The notes under the pieces are model-generated. The model was not told the origin of the DNA. It ran no database searches and saw only the letters and a list, made by a program, of their open reading frames with translations. Of a DNA stretch of 64,000 bases, positions 51,957-59,988 are shown piece by piece; the stretch's first letter is position 1; every line of letters begins with the position of its first letter. The DNA is from an uncultured Oscillospiraceae bacterium. Its GTDB lineage: Bacteria; Bacillota; Clostridia; Oscillospirales; Oscillospiraceae. A program made the position numbers and the translations under genes. Location of the stretch: contig CAKUMO010000010.1 of NCBI GenBank assembly GCA_934667815.1, positions 17,811 through 81,810 of the forward strand, written 5' to 3'.

Positions 51957-51986
51957 TATTCTCTCCTCCCGGCGCGGCATGTGCGC

Positions 51987-53189
51987 TTACGCCTTGAAAT
52001 TATAGATGGGCTTTAGGATTTCAAGCACATCGACGCTCTCGCGGATGACATCCAGAATATCCGCAAGGGATTTGTACGCCATCGGCGCTTCATCCAGCGT
52101 CGCCTCGTTGACGGATGTAGAATAAATCCCCTTCATCGCCTTCTGGTAGCTCTCCAGATCGAGCGTCGCTCGCGCCCTGGTTCTGGACATCAGGCGGCCT
52201 GCGCCGTGCGGCGCAGAGTAGTTCCATTCCGGATTTCCCCGTCCCCTGGCCAGCACGCTGCCGTCGCGCATATTGATCGGGATCAGAACCAGCTCGCCCG
52301 CATGCGCAGCGATGGCACCCTTGCGCAGGATCATCTCGTCGGTGTCGATGTAGTTGTGAATGGTGTGGAAGGCCGATAGCGCCGTCATACCGGTGCGCTG
52401 AAGCAGAACCTCTGCCATCAGCTCGCGGCTGCGTTTTGCAAAGCGCTGGCAGATTTCCACGTCATGCAGATAATCCTGCAAATATGTCCCGTAAAGATAA
52501 CAAAGATCTTCGGGCAGCGTGGGCTTTTTCTCTTCCCACGCCTGCTTCAGCGCCAGCAGTGCCGGCTGGATCTCTGTGCGGCGTCCCTGCTCCTTGTAGG
52601 TACGGATGATCTCCTCGCGCTTTTCAAAATAGTCTGCCTTCCCGGCGCTCAGGTCGATCGCACGCTGCTGATAAAACTCCGCGACCTGCTTGCCGAGGTT
52701 GCGGCTGCCGGAGTGGATGACCAAATATTTCGTGCCGTCGGCCGCGGCATCGACCTCAATGAAGTGATTTCCGCCGCCCAACGTCCCGAGGCTGCGCTCC
52801 AGACGCTTGGCATGCTCCAGCTCACGGTAGCAGCGCAGCTCGGTCAGGTCAAAGCGCTCCAAACGCCCTTTCCAGACATCCATGCCGCTCGGAATGAAGT
52901 GCGCCGCCTCGTCGACGCGCGCAAAATCGATCTCGATCTTGCCAAGCTCCACGGTGTACATGCCGCAGCCAATGTCCACGCCGACGACGTTCGGAACGAC
53001 CTTGTCGTGGATGGTCATGGTCGTGCCGATGGTACATCCGCGCCCCGCATGGACGTCCGGCATGATGCGGATCTTGGAATTTTCCGTCATCTCATAGTCG
53101 CACATTCTGCGGATCTGTTCGATGGCCTCGTCCTCGATGACCGTCGCGTAGCATATCGCGGTATTGACCTTTCCCTGAATTTCTAACAT
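51987..53189 (-). CDS. rtcB: RNA-splicing ligase RtcB family protein
   Basis: This 400-residue GTP- and Mn-dependent ligase joins 2',3'-cyclic phosphate (or 3'-phosphate) ends to 5'-OH ends of cleaved RNA. Metal and guanylate sites are visible: MPDVHAGRGCTIGTT, VVGVDIGCGMYTV with the metal-binding Cys, GGGNHFIEV, VIHSGSRNLG and, near the C-terminus, SAPHGAGRLMSRTRA with the guanylated His. At 400 residues it is of the short bacterial subfamily. AAGGAG lies before the ATG at 53187-53189; further upstream the frame runs through a tRNA-like element and is not coding. It is in one unit with the DUF2828 gene. Confidence 0.95.
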   Translation of the reverse strand: MLEIQGKVNTAICYATVIEDEAIEQIRRMCDYEMTENSKIRIMPDVHAGRGCTIGTTMTIHDKVVPNVVGVDIGCGMYTVELGKIEIDFARVDEAAHFIPSGMDVWKGRLERFDLTELRCYRELEHAKRLERSLGTLGGGNHFIEVDAAADGTKYLVIHSGSRNLGKQVAEFYQQRAIDLSAGKADYFEKREEIIRTYKEQGRRTEIQPALLALKQAWEEKKPTLPEDLCYLYGTYLQDYLHDVEICQRFAKRSRELMAEVLLQRTGMTALSAFHTIHNYIDTDEMILRKGAIAAHAGELVLIPINMRDGSVLARGRGNPEWNYSAPHGAGRLMSRTRARATLDLESYQKAMKGIYSTSVNEATLDEAPMAYKSLADILDVIRESVDVLEILKPIYNFKA

Positions 53190-53217
53190 TGCACTGCTCC
53201 TTTCCTGCTTTGTTCTC

Positions 53218-53273
53218 AAGGCATTGACGGGAATCGAACCCGCTTTGACCAATTCGCCTGCTGTAAATGCCTT
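53218..53273 (-). ncRNA. tRNA-like element B (acceptor plus T-arm, no anticodon arm)
   Basis: On the minus strand an 8-bp acceptor-like stem forms from AAGGCATT (53266-53273) and AATGCCTT (53218-53225). Between them are a D-loop-like AATTGGTCAAAGC and a full T-arm, GCGGG-TTCGATT-CCCGT (53227-53243), with a canonical T-loop. No anticodon arm exists. The element ends 28 bp before the rtcB start, on the same strand. It shares TGAAAGGC and GCCTTGA borders with element A. It is too short to be a tRNA gene and looks like a tRNA mimic. Confidence 0.7.
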
Positions 53274-53281
53274 TCACGTTC

Positions 53282-53365
53282 AAGGCGCCGTCGGCGGGAG
53301 TCGGACCCGCATAAGTGATTATGAGTCACCTGAACCAGTTTCTAGATCTTTGCTGTTCGCGCCTT
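53282..53365 (-). ncRNA. tRNA-like element A (with anticodon arm, abnormal D region)
   Basis: On the minus strand AAGGCGC (53359-53365) pairs with GCGCCTT (53282-53288). Inside are an anticodon-type arm, GGTGA-CTCATAA-TCACT, with CAT in the anticodon position, and a T-arm, GCGGG-TCCGACT-CCCGC. The D region is replaced by a longer GAACAG/CTGGTTC stem-loop, and five extra bases separate the T-stem from the acceptor strand. These departures argue against a working tRNA. It lies 8 bp before element B, in the leader of rtcB. Confidence 0.65.
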
Positions 53366-53376
53366 TCATGTCTATA

Positions 53377-53399
53377 AGTATATTGCTCTGTCCCTGCCA
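53377..53399 (-). promoter_or_regulatory. candidate regulated promoter of the tRNA-like/rtcB unit
   Basis: On the minus strand TATACT (complement of 53377-53382) could be a -10, but no -35 lies at the right distance, so an activator may be needed. Overlapping it, TGGCAGGGACAGAGCA (complement of 53384-53399) keeps the GG and GC of a -24/-12 (Sigma-54) promoter at the correct 12-bp distance but lacks the TT before the -12 GC. Either reading places the start just before element A. Confidence 0.35.
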
Positions 53400-53406
53400 T
53401 TTCACG

Positions 53407-53444
53407 AAAAAAAAGCTGCGAACTCGTGCAAGTCCGCAGCTTTT
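53407..53444 (-). terminator. intrinsic terminator after the WYL/Cys-rich gene unit
   Basis: AAAAGCTGCG (53411-53420) and CGCAGCTTTT (53435-53444) form a stem that extends inwards through ACT/AGT. On the minus strand it is followed by eight T. It separates the regulator genes from the tRNA-like/rtcB unit, which therefore needs its own promoter. Confidence 0.88.
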
Positions 53445-53454
53445 CTGTGTAATT

Positions 53455-53640
53455 TCACTTTCCCTCAATCACGCAGTGCTTTCCGCACACACGGCACATG
53501 GCATAAAGGGCATCGCGGTCTTGTTCGGAAACAAGAGCCTCATCCCTGACTGCACGCATTGCGATCAAATACAAATCCAAGCATTCGCAGTCGTCGACCT
53601 TTCTGCGATAGTATGGGCAAATCCATTCCTTTGCCTTCAT
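53455..53640 (-). CDS. Cys-rich mini-protein, putative zinc binder
   Basis: This 61-residue protein has six Cys, in CPYYRRKVDDCEC (residues 8, 18, 20) and MCRVCGKHC (49, 52, 56), a layout suited to one or two zinc sites. I do not recognise the family. Its ATG overlaps the stop of the frameshifted WYL gene (ATGA), so it is made from the same transcript. It is the last gene before the terminator at 53407-53444. A role as a co-regulator or RNA-binding zinc protein in the RNA-repair locus is inference only. Confidence 0.65.
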   Translation of the reverse strand: MKAKEWICPYYRRKVDDCECLDLYLIAMRAVRDEALVSEQDRDALYAMCRVCGKHCVIEGK

Positions 53641-54567
53641 GCTTTTTCCCTCTCTGTTGATTCGCGCATTCCGCAGTTCTGCTGCGCGATCAGGCGCGCT
53701 TTGATCAGATCAACGAAGCGCTCCGGCTCCAGCACCCTGACATACGGCCCGAAGGAAAGCACACGGATGACCAGCTCCGTCTCGTCGCTCTTGTCATACC
53801 ACATTTGCAGGCGGTATTTTCCGTCTCCAAGGCGCTCGGCCCGCTTCTCAAAGTGCGCAAAATGCAGCATGACGCGCTCCAGCGCGTTTCGTCCGTCGAT
53901 GACAAGCAAGGTCAGCTCCATGCGCTGCACGGGGCGCGGCGACTGCTCCCACGGGCCTGCGCCGTTGTAAAAATCACAGTGCCCGATCCTTCCCAGATTG
54001 AACTGCCCAAACTTACAGCCGTCGGCCAGAATGCGGATTTTGTCATCCTTTGCGGAATATTCAAAGCACTTTGGATAAAACCGCGCGCACGCGCTCGTTG
54101 CGCCGGTTCGACAGCGTCACTCTGACCGGCCGGCGGGTCTTCATGGCCTCGAGCAGCAGCCGGAAGTGGCGAATATAGCGTTCGTCCTCATAGGGATCCC
54201 CGTCGGCGTAGCGGTCAAAAACCCGGTAATCCTCGCGCGTAAAGAGCGGCTCCACCTCCGCCAGCTCCGGAAAATCCACGTCAAACAGCCGGATGCGCGG
54301 GTCGTCCGCGATCGCCTTGAGCCAACGCTTTTGCAGGAGCGTCAGCGGCATGGTCGGGCGGTGCAGGAGTGCGGGAGACAGGTCGTCATGCAGCAGCGGC
54401 CATCTGCCGCTTTTCAGCGCGGGCAGAATGGTCGTCACACTCTCGGAAAACGCGCCCTCCGCAACGCATTTTTGCAGCGTTTGCTCCGTGACCGAAGGAT
54501 CGAACGCCGTCTCGATGATCTTGGCCACGGTGTTATAATAGACGGAATACAGCTCACTGAACAGCAT
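53637..54567 (-). pseudogene. WYL-domain transcriptional regulator, frameshifted
   Basis: The first part starts at ATG 54565-54567 (AGGAGG 8 nt upstream) with MLFSELYSVYYNTV and runs about 168 residues to a TGA at 54061. The second part continues in the +1 frame near 54070-54085 with FYPKCFEYSAKDDKIRIL and INL-like FGQFNLGRI, the WYL strands, then the C-terminal WCX extension (ELVIRVLSFGPYVRVLEP) to 53637. Together they make one protein of about 305 residues. One extra base in a GC/T-rich stretch (GCGCGGTTTTATCC) explains the break. It may be a mutation, a sequencing error or programmed frameshifting. It overlaps the upstream WYL gene by 14 bp. Confidence 0.75.
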
Positions 54568-55801
54568 CCGCATCGCCTCCTTCCAGCCCGTACAGACGGT
54601 ACATGACCTCAATGTCCTCCCTGAACCCGTTTTCGACCGAGCGGTCAGAGAAATGCAGACGCGTAATGCGGCAGACGAACGTGCGGATCCACGGCAGCAT
54701 CTCGGTCGTGTCAAAGACATCCGCGACGTAGCGGTAATGATGCTCGTCGAGCTTTTCCACGTGGCCGCAGCGCTTCTCACGCTCGAGGCGGCGCGGGATA
54801 TGCTCCTCGTCCTCGCCGACGTAAATTTCAAACTCCACGCGCTCTGTGCGCCGGTCGCGCCGTCTGCAATTTACGCCCCACATATGCGCCTCGGCATCGT
54901 TCAGGTCTTCCCGCAGCTTGTCAAAATTTTCACAAATTTCATCCTCCGGCCGGACATTGGAAAGATAATCCAGCCGGTAAGACGCAAGGCAGTTCGCCCG
55001 CACATGATAGGCCAGCAGATTCTGCCGCCCATTCTGCGCACTGATGTAAATTCTGAGCGGAACCAGCCGAACCGTCTTTGCCTTTCCCGTTCGTCTGCTG
55101 ATGTTTTCGGCGGTGATGTAACGGTGTGCGCGAATCGCCTCGAACAACGCCACAATTACCTCGCTGTCCATCGCGCCCGTGATGTAATGATGCTTAAAGG
55201 CGAAAAAATTCTCGTGTTCCGGCAGCTTATCCTGCAAGAACGACCCGATCACACCGCAGGGCGCGGCCTCGCTAAAAAAGTCCAGCGCATCGGCAAAGCC
55301 GGAAATATCCTCATCCGGGCTGCGGCGGTAGAACGTCCTGCGTCCCTCTTTTTCGATTTGAATGATTCCCTCGTCGGCGTACTCCTTCAGCTTTTTGCGC
55401 AGTGTGGACTCGTCAAAGGTCAGGCCGTGTTCCAGCCGCGCATCGATCTCTGCGACCAGCTCCGGCAGCGTCCTGCGCACCTCGGGCGTATTCAGAACGT
55501 CAAAAATTGCAAAATGCAGCGTAATGTCGCCGTCCGTGAAGCTCTTTGCCTTCCATGCCTGATAAAACGGGTTGTGCCGCGTGCGCCGGCTGTCCACGGA
55601 GAGAAACACGTTTTTCCCCTCGGCACTCTGCGCAAAGCGCATGTAGCTACCCAGCCAGCTTTCCACGCGCCGCCGCTCGTCGTCATAGGAGCGCGCGCTT
55701 TTGGCCTCGTATTGCGTCCGGCTCTTGAAGCCATATAGATAAAACTCGCGCAGATACGCCCTCACCCGCTCAAAGCTCTTAATCAGCTCATTGTAGGCCA
55801 C
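54554..55801 (-). CDS. WYL-domain transcriptional regulator
   Basis: The protein has about 415 residues. The N-terminal part (about 1-180) is a winged-helix region: YLREFYLYGFKSRTQYEAKS, then RLEHGLTFDESTLRKKLKEY, then GIIQIEKEGRRTFYRRS. A WYL domain (about 225-330) has AYHVRANCLASYRLDYLSNV, and a C-terminal WCX region follows (RFV.. and FDTTEMLPWIRTF). WYL domains are thought to bind nucleic acid or nucleotide ligands. I place the start at GTG 55799-55801, with GAGGGG upstream; a longer frame reaches an ATG at 55871-55873 but would run over the probable promoter and operator. It is the first gene of the regulator unit of the RNA-repair locus. Confidence 0.85.
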   Translation of the reverse strand: MAYNELIKSFERVRAYLREFYLYGFKSRTQYEAKSARSYDDERRRVESWLGSYMRFAQSAEGKNVFLSVDSRRTRHNPFYQAWKAKSFTDGDITLHFAIFDVLNTPEVRRTLPELVAEIDARLEHGLTFDESTLRKKLKEYADEGIIQIEKEGRRTFYRRSPDEDISGFADALDFFSEAAPCGVIGSFLQDKLPEHENFFAFKHHYITGAMDSEVIVALFEAIRAHRYITAENISRRTGKAKTVRLVPLRIYISAQNGRQNLLAYHVRANCLASYRLDYLSNVRPEDEICENFDKLREDLNDAEAHMWGVNCRRRDRRTERVEFEIYVGEDEEHIPRRLEREKRCGHVEKLDEHHYRYVADVFDTTEMLPWIRTFVCRITRLHFSDRSVENGFREDIEVMYRLYGLEGGDADAVQ

Positions 55802-55832
55802 GGAAAACCCCTCTTTCAAATCTCTGTCTGTA

Positions 55833-55866
55833 ATTCTATCATGTCCGCTGTCCAATAGTCCGGACT
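55833..55866 (-). promoter_or_regulatory. candidate operator/promoter of the WYL unit
   Basis: GTCC occurs three times at 55843, 55850 and 55858 (spacing 7 and 8), the last as the palindrome GTCCGGAC. On the minus strand TAGAAT (complement of 55833-55838) may be the -10. The repeats cover the expected -35 region, so regulator binding there is plausible. Confidence 0.4.
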
Positions 55867-55886
55867 CGCCCATGTATATTCGGCTT

Positions 55887-56099
55887 TTATATTTCCATTA
55901 TAAGCCAAATGGCACCAAAGAGCAACCACGGCATGGCGATCAGAAAATCCCATTCTGCTATTGGCGTCCGAAGCTCTATCCTGTAAACGAATATGACCTC
56001 ACCCGGCGATCTACATCTTCCCCTGTCGTTCGATTCGCAGATTATTTCAGCAAAAACCGTTCTTTTCCAAATTGCCTGACGTAAAATTCCACGCGCCAC
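55887..56099 (-). other. possible remnant of a small membrane protein
   Basis: A minus-strand frame ends in YRIELRTPIAEWDFLIAMP and then WLLFGAIWLIMEI, which looks like a real membrane-anchored C-terminus. No good start is found: the only candidate, a GTG at 56097-56099, overlaps the end of the next gene. It may be a decayed small protein. Apart from this and the WYL promoter, nothing is seen from 55802 to 56041. Confidence 0.25.
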
Positions 56100-57535
56100 T
56101 CAACGGCGGTCTGCACCGGTTCAAAATGCAGGGCGGAGCACACGCCCTGTGTACTTCCCTGCGCGCCGCTTCCGAGCACGATCGCGGTCGGGCCATCTGC
56201 CCCGCCGATGATCCCGACGCAGGCCGCCATGTTTTGCCCCTCCGGAGAAAAATCATCCGGCTCTTGGCAGAGCTCCGAGGGCTTGTCCCCCTCCGCACAG
56301 TCGCAGATCCGAATTTCATCCGTTTGGGGAGAAAGCTTATAGCTCATGGCGGTAAAATACATCGGATGGCGCCAGTAGTTTATTGTTTGCTGCTCCAGCT
56401 CCAGTGCCGTCAAGGTATATTCCATCCCGCCGGCCGGATGAGAGAAAACAAACGAATCGCCGGGGGCATGCAGCCTGAAATGCGGCCCCGGTACACGGTA
56501 CGCCTCCTGCTCCATCGTAAGCGAAAGCGAGCGCACCTCTGTGCGGCGCTTTCCCGGCCATAGGAAGGAATATCTGCAAAGCAGCCACCCAAAGGAATCG
56601 TCCAGACCATAATGGTCAATTACCCATTTTGCCTCATTCTCCTGGGGAAAGCAGGGATTGAAGCTCACCGCATACCCGCAGGAGGTTTTCAAGACTTTCC
56701 CGTTCAGCTCCAAATGCGGAATAAAATCAAGACAAAGCGGGTTGTCCAGATCGATCTGCATTTGCTGCTCCGGCGTAAAATTCTCGCAAGAGTCATTTTC
56801 GGGATTTAAATCCCACTTTTTCATAAACTTACGAATGTCCTCCGCTTCGGCGCGCATGCAAAGATCCAACACAAGGCCCTTACCGCAGGAATACGCCGCA
56901 GGAGCGACCCAGAAATGTCCCGCCCATTCAAATTGGCGGTCTAACCCGATCTCTATCCCGGCACGGTCTTTCCCGCTGCACCACCGAAAGCCGCCTTCAA
57001 AGCAGACCTTCCATTCCGGCGCCGGCTTGACCGATGGGTTCATCTCGGTATCATAGTAGTCCTCGGTGTACCTGATTCTTCCGTAGTCGAAAGAATCCTG
57101 CAACTCCCTGATATACGCCCACGGCCGCTCCATCGGGGTCAGCTTCATCTTGGCTGCAAGCTCCGAAAGCGACCGCTGCTGCTCCTGCGTCGGGGGATTT
57201 TCCCGCAAAAAAGTCTCAAATTGTGTCTCGTCCCAACTCCACGCCTGCTCCAGCGCCGCCGCATCGCCGCAGGCCAGGAGCAGTCTTAAAAAATCCGTAA
57301 AGTCCTTTGCAATCGGATGCACCTCATTCGGTGTGCCGTTCATCGGGCTGACAGCAAAAACCATCCCGCCGAAGCCCCGAATAAAGCAAAAATGGATACC
57401 GTCCACGCCCGCCCAGGCAAAAATCGTCGCACCCTTCGGCGTGCAAAAATAGGGCGTATTGTCCGCACGGCGCTCTATGCCCAAGGGCAAAAGGTCAACG
57501 CCGCTGCGTAAAAATTTCTGAAACGTTCTGTCCAT
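56042..57535 (-). CDS. protein of unknown function with a GIIGGADGPTAI motif
   Basis: The 497-residue protein has no signal peptide or clear membrane helix. I do not recognise the N-terminal 430 residues; they are rich in aromatic residues, with a region FAWAGVDGIHFCFIRGFGGMVF (read as two parts, FAWAGVDGI and HFCFIRGFGGMVF) near residues 38-60 that recalls SMI1/KNR4-like or suppressor-type domains. Near residues 439-452 it has GIIGGADGPTAIVLG, the glycine loop known from the beta subunit of sodium-pumping decarboxylases, here in a soluble setting. GGAGG precedes the ATG. It starts 18 bp after the helicase stop, so the two are cotranscribed. Confidence 0.7.
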   Translation of the reverse strand: MDRTFQKFLRSGVDLLPLGIERRADNTPYFCTPKGATIFAWAGVDGIHFCFIRGFGGMVFAVSPMNGTPNEVHPIAKDFTDFLRLLLACGDAAALEQAWSWDETQFETFLRENPPTQEQQRSLSELAAKMKLTPMERPWAYIRELQDSFDYGRIRYTEDYYDTEMNPSVKPAPEWKVCFEGGFRWCSGKDRAGIEIGLDRQFEWAGHFWVAPAAYSCGKGLVLDLCMRAEAEDIRKFMKKWDLNPENDSCENFTPEQQMQIDLDNPLCLDFIPHLELNGKVLKTSCGYAVSFNPCFPQENEAKWVIDHYGLDDSFGWLLCRYSFLWPGKRRTEVRSLSLTMEQEAYRVPGPHFRLHAPGDSFVFSHPAGGMEYTLTALELEQQTINYWRHPMYFTAMSYKLSPQTDEIRICDCAEGDKPSELCQEPDDFSPEGQNMAACVGIIGGADGPTAIVLGSGAQGSTQGVCSALHFEPVQTAVEWRVEFYVRQFGKERFLLK

Positions 57536-57553
57536 GAGCAGTTTCCTCCCTCT

Positions 57554-59890
57554 CTATTGGTCTCCGGCAAAGCGCAACTGCCCGCGCTCGATGGCGTCCA
57601 AAAGAATAAACTTCTTTTCCCCGTGCTTTGAAAAGCGTATGGTCACAACGGTCGCTTTATGGCCGACGATTTTCCCTTCGCCGAAGGTCGTATGGATGAC
57701 CTTGCGGCCGCATACCGCTTCTTTGGTCAGCGCAGCCTTTTCCTCCGGTGACAGCGCCGTTTTCTTGCTCTGCTGCCCGCTGCGCTTGTCTGAGCGAAGC
57801 GTCGCTGCCCGTTTTTTCCTTGCAGCGGCTGGGGTCTCCGGCGTTTTCCGCAAAATCATTCGCTGCTCGTACATCTGGCCGACGCTCAGGAGCTGCGTCT
57901 CGCCGCCGGGATACGCAATCATGCACCGGCCGTCACAGGAGGCTACGATCGTCCCGCGCCCCTTCTGCGCATGATGATAGTGCTTTCCGCACAGCTCCCT
58001 CGGCAGAGCGCCAAAAATATCATCCGACTCCGGCACCTCCACCGGCAGCTCCCGCTGCAATTCTCCGAGAAATGCCGAGTTCCAGTCGCGGCACGAGAAC
58101 AGGAACAAGTGATTCCTCGCCCGGGTCATTGCCACATAAAAGAGTCTGCGTTCCTCTTGATACTGCTTTTGTTCCTCTGCACTTTGAGGCTCCGTCACGG
58201 TGGGCAGGAGACCATCGAATACGTCCAAAAGGTAAACGGTATCATATTCCAGTCCCTTGCTGGAGTGGATCGTGGAAAGAATCACGCCAGTGCCAGACTG
58301 CATGAAAGGCTCTGAGATCAAGCCTCGAAGCTGCCACAAGCGAGAAACAAGCGCGTCCAGATTCGGCACTCGCTCCGCCAGCAGACAGAGAACTTCGAAT
58401 TTATTGACATCCAGCTTCATCTGTTCCGCATAACTACCGTAGCGCAACTCGCCCCAGATGCGCCGTAAGCCGTGCTCCGCCGTGTCCTGCAAAAGCTGCG
58501 GCAGCAGATCAATCAGATTCGTAACACTGTCCCGTGCATAAGAAGGAAGCTGCGGGAAACGCAGCAGCTCCTCCAAGAGCGACCGCTTGGAGGATTTTGC
58601 CTGTTCGCAGGCATACTCTGCGGCTTTCCTTGAGATTCTGCCGTCATTTTTATAGTAGATGCGCAGGAATATCTCCGCATTCCCTGCGTCATGCGCAAAT
58701 GCAATGATGTCCAGAATGTCCGCAACGATTCGATGGGTGAAAAAAGTATCCTCCATCTGCTTGCATCGGTAAGCAATTCCTTGCCGATCCAGCAGGTCGA
58801 TCAGCGGCAGAGCACTGTCGTTGTTGCGGTATAGAATGGCCGTCTGCCCATCGTCGTGCACCGCCGCATGGGCAAGCCATGCATACTGAGCGGCGCGACC
58901 CGTCACCGAGATCAGATGAACATCCCCGCAAGAGTCTCTGGTCGGGCGAATGGTTTTGGGATGGCGGTCGCGGTTTTTCCGGATAAACCGATCGGCCAGC
59001 CGTAGAATCTCCGGGGTAGAACGATAATTCTCCTCCATCAGCAGCACACGCGCGTTGGGATAGATCTGTTCAAACTGCATCAGCGCCTCCGGATAGGCCG
59101 CGCGAAAGCCATAAATGCTCTGGTCCTCGTCCCCCACCATAAAGAGATTGCCGGTTTTCTGCGCAAGAAGCCGAATGATCTCGTGCTGAATTTTGGAGGT
59201 ATCCTGAGATTCGTCCACGCAAATATAAGGAAAAGCCTCCTGAAAATGGGCCAGCACATCCGGATAGCGTTCTAAAATCGTCTTTGCATAGACCAACTGG
59301 TCATCGTAATCCATCTGACGCTGTTGGCGCAGTTCCCGGTTGTACTGCCTGTACAGATCCGGGAATTTCTCGAAGCCGGTCTCTAATTGTCCGATTTCCT
59401 GCTCATCCAGCATCATATTCTTCACATAAGTGATCCACTTGCGCAGCTCCTTCGTCATGGCCGGAGTCGCAAATTCGCCGCTCAGCGCACGGTAAAGGTC
59501 AGAAGCCAGCTTAGAAAGCGCCCCCTCGTCCTCCTGCAGCGTGAAGGCTTGCCCGCTGCTATGCGTGCGCGTATAATAATGAATGATCTTGGACGAAACG
59601 CCGTTGATGGTTCGGAACTCCGGGATTTTCGGGCACTCCCCGCCAAACAGGTCGGAAAAGCGCTGTCTCATCTCTCTTGTCGCAGCTTTTGTATAAGTCA
59701 TGGTCAGAACCAGATCCGCAGAAATACCGCAGCAGCAAAGCATATAGCCCAAACGCGTCACGAGCACGGTCGTTTTCCCACTGCCCGGCACAGCCAGCAG
59801 CAGCACGGCGCCGTCCACGGCATGTACGGCCTGCATTTGCTGCGGGTTGAGCTGCGCGGTATATTTCCGGTCAAAAGTCTCCCTGTCCAC
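57554..59890 (-). CDS. UvrD/PcrA-family (superfamily 1A) DNA helicase
   Basis: This protein of about 778 residues has all SF1A motifs: Q-motif LNPQQMQAV, Walker A LAVPGSGKTTVL, motif II CVDESQDTSK, motif III VGDEDQSIYGFRAAYP, motif IV EENYRSTPEILRLA, motif V STIHSSKGLEYDTVYLLD and motif VI RRLFYVAMTRARNHL. It unwinds DNA 3' to 5' in repair or replication restart. A Lys/Arg-rich linker and a C-terminal PcrA-like tail (HTTFGEGKIVGHKATVVTIRF) fit the PcrA/UvrD group, though it is more divergent than housekeeping PcrA. I prefer the GTG at 59888-59890, with GGAGGG upstream; the frame opens at a GTG at 59905. Confidence 0.9.
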   Translation of the reverse strand: MDRETFDRKYTAQLNPQQMQAVHAVDGAVLLLAVPGSGKTTVLVTRLGYMLCCCGISADLVLTMTYTKAATREMRQRFSDLFGGECPKIPEFRTINGVSSKIIHYYTRTHSSGQAFTLQEDEGALSKLASDLYRALSGEFATPAMTKELRKWITYVKNMMLDEQEIGQLETGFEKFPDLYRQYNRELRQQRQMDYDDQLVYAKTILERYPDVLAHFQEAFPYICVDESQDTSKIQHEIIRLLAQKTGNLFMVGDEDQSIYGFRAAYPEALMQFEQIYPNARVLLMEENYRSTPEILRLADRFIRKNRDRHPKTIRPTRDSCGDVHLISVTGRAAQYAWLAHAAVHDDGQTAILYRNNDSALPLIDLLDRQGIAYRCKQMEDTFFTHRIVADILDIIAFAHDAGNAEIFLRIYYKNDGRISRKAAEYACEQAKSSKRSLLEELLRFPQLPSYARDSVTNLIDLLPQLLQDTAEHGLRRIWGELRYGSYAEQMKLDVNKFEVLCLLAERVPNLDALVSRLWQLRGLISEPFMQSGTGVILSTIHSSKGLEYDTVYLLDVFDGLLPTVTEPQSAEEQKQYQEERRLFYVAMTRARNHLFLFSCRDWNSAFLGELQRELPVEVPESDDIFGALPRELCGKHYHHAQKGRGTIVASCDGRCMIAYPGGETQLLSVGQMYEQRMILRKTPETPAAARKKRAATLRSDKRSGQQSKKTALSPEEKAALTKEAVCGRKVIHTTFGEGKIVGHKATVVTIRFSKHGEKKFILLDAIERGQLRFAGDQ

Positions 59891-59988
59891 ACGGGTGCCC
59901 TCCACTCTCTGCAGATGCTTTAAATTTCACAGTACCAATTCTATCACAAAACGGTCGAAACTACAATTGGCTCCGAACGAATTCCGCA

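Noticed and set aside
53190..53252. N-terminal extension of rtcB upstream of 53189
   Set aside because: It would be read through tRNA-like element B, and AAGGAG supports the ATG at 53187-53189.
53282..53365. Element A as a normal tRNA-Met or tRNA-Ile gene
   Set aside because: The D-arm is abnormal, extra bases part the T-stem from the acceptor, and no CCA or discriminator context is convincing.
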